A stretch of DNA of 64,000 nucleotides from Flavobacteriaceae bacterium. GTDB lineage: Bacteria; Bacteroidota; Bacteroidia; Flavobacteriales; Flavobacteriaceae. The position numbers and the translations under genes are program-made. Where the stretch lies: contig CANFHX010000008.1 of assembly GCA_947446865.1 (NCBI GenBank), positions 1 to 64,000 of the forward strand, in the 5' to 3' direction. The notes below the pieces were generated by a model. That model saw only the letters and a program-made list of their open reading frames with translations, was not told where the DNA came from and did no database searches. Positions 61,210-64,000 of the stretch are shown in pieces. The stretch's first letter is position 1. Each line of letters starts with the position of its first letter.

Positions 61210-61788
61210 ATGAAATTAAACTATTTTATACAACAATCTCTTTATATTCTTCACTATAGATGCATTAAGAGAACATCCAATTTTTTAAACAATATTTGGT
61301 TAGTAATAAATGGGATGAAAATAGGCAAAGGTACACGTTTGTCTAAATGTAATGTGACTTGGCCTCACCAAGTTTCTATTGGGAATTATTGCACACTTGA
61401 AAATAATATCTTTTTTAAATATGATGGCATTTGGAAAGTTGGACCATCAATAATTATTAAAGACAATGTATTTATAGGAAATAATTGCGAGTTTAACATA
61501 ACAACTAAGATAATAATAGAGAATGACTGTTTGATTGCTTCTGGATGTAAATTTATAGATCACAATCATAATTTTAGTTCTGTCACAAAATTAATCAGAA
61601 AGCAAGTTAGCACTAATAAGCCAATTCATATAGGACCAAATGTTTGGCTTGGGTATAATGTAGTTGTACTTATGGGTGTTGAAATTGGAGAAGGAGCAGT
61701 AGTAGCTGCAGGTGCAGTAGTAGTAAAATCAATTCCCCCATTTGAAATTTGGGGAGGTGTTCCTGCAAAAAAAATAAGGAACAGATAA
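61210..61788 (+). CDS. Hexapeptide-repeat acyltransferase (WbbJ-like)
   Basis: The 192-residue protein has a left-handed beta-helix. It has a repeat block IGNYCTLENNIFFKYDGIWKVG and FIDHNHNFSSV, with His residues typical of the active site (about 117-120). The end VWLGYNVVVLMGVEIGEGAVVAAGAVVVKSIPPFEIWGGVPAK is classic for maltose or galactoside-type O-acetyltransferases. It is the second acetyltransferase of the locus, so two positions on the polysaccharide may be acetylated. Confidence 0.87.
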   Translation: MKLNYFIQQSLYILHYRCIKRTSNFLNNIWLVINGMKIGKGTRLSKCNVTWPHQVSIGNYCTLENNIFFKYDGIWKVGPSIIIKDNVFIGNNCEFNITTKIIIENDCLIASGCKFIDHNHNFSSVTKLIRKQVSTNKPIHIGPNVWLGYNVVVLMGVEIGEGAVVAAGAVVVKSIPPFEIWGGVPAKKIRNR

Positions 61789-61810
61789 TTTACGTTAAAA
61801 GCTAAAAAAA

Positions 61811-62917
61811 ATGCTATTACTTGTTAGAATAAAGCAGGGTCTTCGGTTACTATCACAAAGAATCACAGGAATAAAAATTGCCATAATTGGCGGTTATCAC
61901 GGAGTGAATCTTGGAGATATGGCATTAGGTTATTCTGTAAAGGAAATATTAAATAAAAAAGGAATTAAAAGCGGACTTCAAACTATATATACATTAAACA
62001 ATTACCCATGGGCAAAATCTAAATTTGCAATAATTGGTGGTGGCGCAATAGGATATAAACAAAGCTTGATTAAAGTTGCTAATCGATTTAATTCTAATTG
62101 GAATAATATAGCTTTATTAGGAGTAGATTATAATGATTCCAATTATGAGCAATCGGATGAAATAATGGAACTCTTAAAAAAATCTTCCTGGTTAAGCTGT
62201 AGAAATGAGAAACAATGTATTCAAATGCAAAAATTAACTGGGCGAGAAGATATAATTTATCATCCTGATTTAGTTTTTTCCTATAAAAAAGAGTTTTGCA
62301 AAAAACAAAGAGAAATTAATAGTAAGAAAAAAACACTTTTAATAAATGTTGTCCCCCTTTATGGCACTATTGAAGGAGAATGTTTAATTCCTAACATTCA
62401 ATACAAGGAAGAAAGACCAGAATTGTATGAATCTTATAATGAAATGATTAAAAATTATATTGAAGGTGTCCGATTAATTATTAAAGATGCTCTAGCTAAC
62501 GGATATAAAGTTGAATCAATGCCTTTTACTCCGGGAGATGCCGATATGGCTCGGTTAATTGGAAAGGGATTAAAGATGAAACACCATAATTATTCGGATA
62601 ATCCTTTTAAAGTATTAAAAAAAATGGCTTCTGCTGAAAAAATATTTGCAACACGTTATCATGCAACAATATTTGGAATAAAACTAGGAACTCAAATAAT
62701 GCCTATGGCTTATGCGAAAAAAAACGAACTGCTTTTGGAAGAATTTGGCTTTATTACTGAACAATTTATAACCTCTAAAGATTTAGCTAATGGAAATACT
62801 TTGTCAGGAAAATACTTACATTTTAATACTGATATTGTAGAGAAATGGGAAAATATTTGTTTTGATGTAATTAATAAGTGTGTAGACATTGTTCTATCTA
62901 AAAAAAACATCAGTTAA
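61811..62917 (+). CDS. Polysaccharide pyruvyl transferase-family protein
   Basis: The 368-residue protein has the N-terminal GGYHGVNLGDMALGYSV nucleotide-like fold (about 28-44), IIGGGAIGYK (about 75) and the C-terminal ATRYHATIFGIKLGTQIMPMAY block (about 282-303). The family attaches pyruvate ketals to sugars, giving negative charge, though some members have other roles. It lies between an acetyltransferase and a further glycosyltransferase. Confidence 0.86.
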   Translation: MLLLVRIKQGLRLLSQRITGIKIAIIGGYHGVNLGDMALGYSVKEILNKKGIKSGLQTIYTLNNYPWAKSKFAIIGGGAIGYKQSLIKVANRFNSNWNNIALLGVDYNDSNYEQSDEIMELLKKSSWLSCRNEKQCIQMQKLTGREDIIYHPDLVFSYKKEFCKKQREINSKKKTLLINVVPLYGTIEGECLIPNIQYKEERPELYESYNEMIKNYIEGVRLIIKDALANGYKVESMPFTPGDADMARLIGKGLKMKHHNYSDNPFKVLKKMASAEKIFATRYHATIFGIKLGTQIMPMAYAKKNELLLEEFGFITEQFITSKDLANGNTLSGKYLHFNTDIVEKWENICFDVINKCVDIVLSKKNIS

Positions 62918-62918
62918 A

Positions 62919-64000
62919 TTGAAGATCCTTTTTCTTTGCGGCTCTGCAGAACCAGGTAAAGATGGTGTGGGTGATTATACTCGACAATTATGTAGAGAAT
63001 TAATTAGAATGGGGCATCAAGCCTTGATAGTATCATTGTGTGATAAGCAAGCAGATAATTATCTTTGCCAAAGCCAGCTAATTGAAGCAACTTCTGTTAT
63101 GGTTAGACGCATTCCTATAGCAACTTCCTTTAATCAAAGACTGACTTGGACTCAAGAAATTATAAAGGAGGAAGCACCCGATTGGATTTCTTTGCAATTT
63201 GTGCCCTATAGTTTCCATCCTAAAGGCCTACCCTATTGGATGCCTAGTTTTTTAAATAAACTAAAAGGGGATTACAAATTGCATATCATGTTTCATGAAA
63301 TGTGGACAGGGATTTCAGTTATTTCTCCTTTAAAACATAAAATTACTGGTTATTTTCAAAGGCTTATCGCTAAAAAAATAATTACTACTATACTTCCAAG
63401 TTCCATCTCTACTTCCAATTTTCTATATCAACTAGTTTTGGATGCAGGAGGAATATCTACCGAAATTCTTCCTTTATTTAGTAATATTCCAATAGTGAAA
63501 CTTGATGAAGAATTTAAAAAAAATTTATTTTTTAATTTAAAAATTAAGGAAATAGATATTGACAACTATTTATTTACGGGTGTTTTTGGTTCAATTTATC
63601 CCGAGGCTAACTTGGATATGGTTTTAAACGAATTGCTTGAAAGAGCTACTTCTAGTAATAAAAAGTTGGTTTTTATAAGTTTTGGAAAAATTGAAAAAGA
63701 AGGTGAAAAGAAATTAGAAAAACTAATGAAGGACTTTTCTCAAAACATTCAGTTTCTAAACTTTGGAATACTAAATGAAAAAAGAATATCAACTTTACTC
63801 CAACTATTGAATATCGGAATTTCTTGCACACCCTATCAGCATCTAGGGAAAAGTGGTGTTTATGCAGCAATGAAATTACATGGTTTAGAAATTATGATTT
63901 CTTGTAGAGAAGAAATTCCAGAGTATACTATTCAACTTCAAGAGAAAATGCAGGAATTCATTAATAGACCATCCGAAATGTGGAGTGCAGAATATGTTGC
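62919..64000 (+). CDS. GT4-like glycosyltransferase, cut by the window edge
   Basis: An open frame runs from TTG 62919 to the right edge without a stop (about 360 codons). It starts just after the pyruvyltransferase stop (62915-62917). It begins LKILFLCGSAEPGKDGVGDYTRQLCREL, the Gly-rich acceptor loop of GT-B enzymes, and includes WISLQFVPYSFHPKGLPYWM. A second domain has FGSIYPEANLDMVL and YQHLGKSGVYAAMKLHG (about 305-320). It is the next glycosyltransferase of the locus; the 3' end is missing. Confidence 0.85.
   Translation, partial: MKILFLCGSAEPGKDGVGDYTRQLCRELIRMGHQALIVSLCDKQADNYLCQSQLIEATSVMVRRIPIATSFNQRLTWTQEIIKEEAPDWISLQFVPYSFHPKGLPYWMPSFLNKLKGDYKLHIMFHEMWTGISVISPLKHKITGYFQRLIAKKIITTILPSSISTSNFLYQLVLDAGGISTEILPLFSNIPIVKLDEEFKKNLFFNLKIKEIDIDNYLFTGVFGSIYPEANLDMVLNELLERATSSNKKLVFISFGKIEKEGEKKLEKLMKDFSQNIQFLNFGILNEKRISTLLQLLNIGISCTPYQHLGKSGVYAAMKLHGLEIMISCREEIPEYTIQLQEKMQEFINRPSEMWSAEYV

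Noticed and set aside
63673..63870. Minus-strand 65-codon frame near the right edge
   Set aside because: It lies opposite the open glycosyltransferase frame 62919-64000, which has clear family motifs.

Overview
The window looks like a chromosomal segment of a low-GC Bacteroidota bacterium, most likely Flavobacterium or a close relative. The support is AT-rich sequence throughout, three secreted proteins with type IX secretion (Por/T9SS) C-terminal sorting domains, promoters of the Bacteroidota type (TTG or TTTG, 17-23 bases, TAnnTTTG), a UpxY-like antiterminator beside a surface-polysaccharide locus, and a Rho factor with a long Asn/Pro-rich insertion. Assignment is from protein and signal character only; no marker-gene comparison was possible.

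Region by region. 1-8,000: a LacI-type regulator (without a normal start codon) faces a tight minus-strand operon of secreted carbohydrate-active enzymes: an alpha/beta-hydrolase esterase, two paralogous jelly-roll polysaccharide-lyase-like proteins and a sialate O-acetylesterase-like protein, preceded by a T9SS cargo protein. It reads as a small polysaccharide-utilisation locus, but no SusC/SusD pair is inside the window. 8,300-33,500: mostly housekeeping genes: an FAD oxidoreductase, recQ, kdsD-tatC-lptB, lpdA, two PAP2 phosphatases, an ABC exporter, truA, a phosphodiesterase, rho, obgE, a CorC-like protein, adk and hpt, interrupted by an HNH nuclease and two AraC-type regulators. 33,600-44,000: purine genes (purK-purE), an M3 peptidase and gcvP, with four toxin-antitoxin cassettes between them, two of which are a tandem mosaic duplication. 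44,000-48,700: a truncated haemoglobin, a ketoacyl synthase III, a methyltransferase plus glycosyltransferase pair and an MlaE/MlaF-type ABC pair. 48,800-50,600: two tRNA-Val genes next to short direct repeats that carry the tRNA 3' end, a hairpin and a gene tail; these repeats bracket a Fic / mobile mystery protein pair. 50,700-54,500: folC, exbB-exbD, two very small XRE regulators and a UpxY-like gene. 54,900-64,000: an ABC-dependent O-antigen/capsule locus (permease, ATPase with Wzt-type tail, fucosyltransferase, further glycosyltransferases, two hexapeptide acetyltransferases, a pyruvyltransferase) that runs off the right edge.

The most notable non-gene structure is recombinational. It comprises the tRNA-Val-linked repeat island, the mosaic YoeB-type cassettes, palindromic repeats that have become coding sequence in purK and in the M3 peptidase, and families of 7-9 bp microrepeats that repeatedly sit directly after stop codons.
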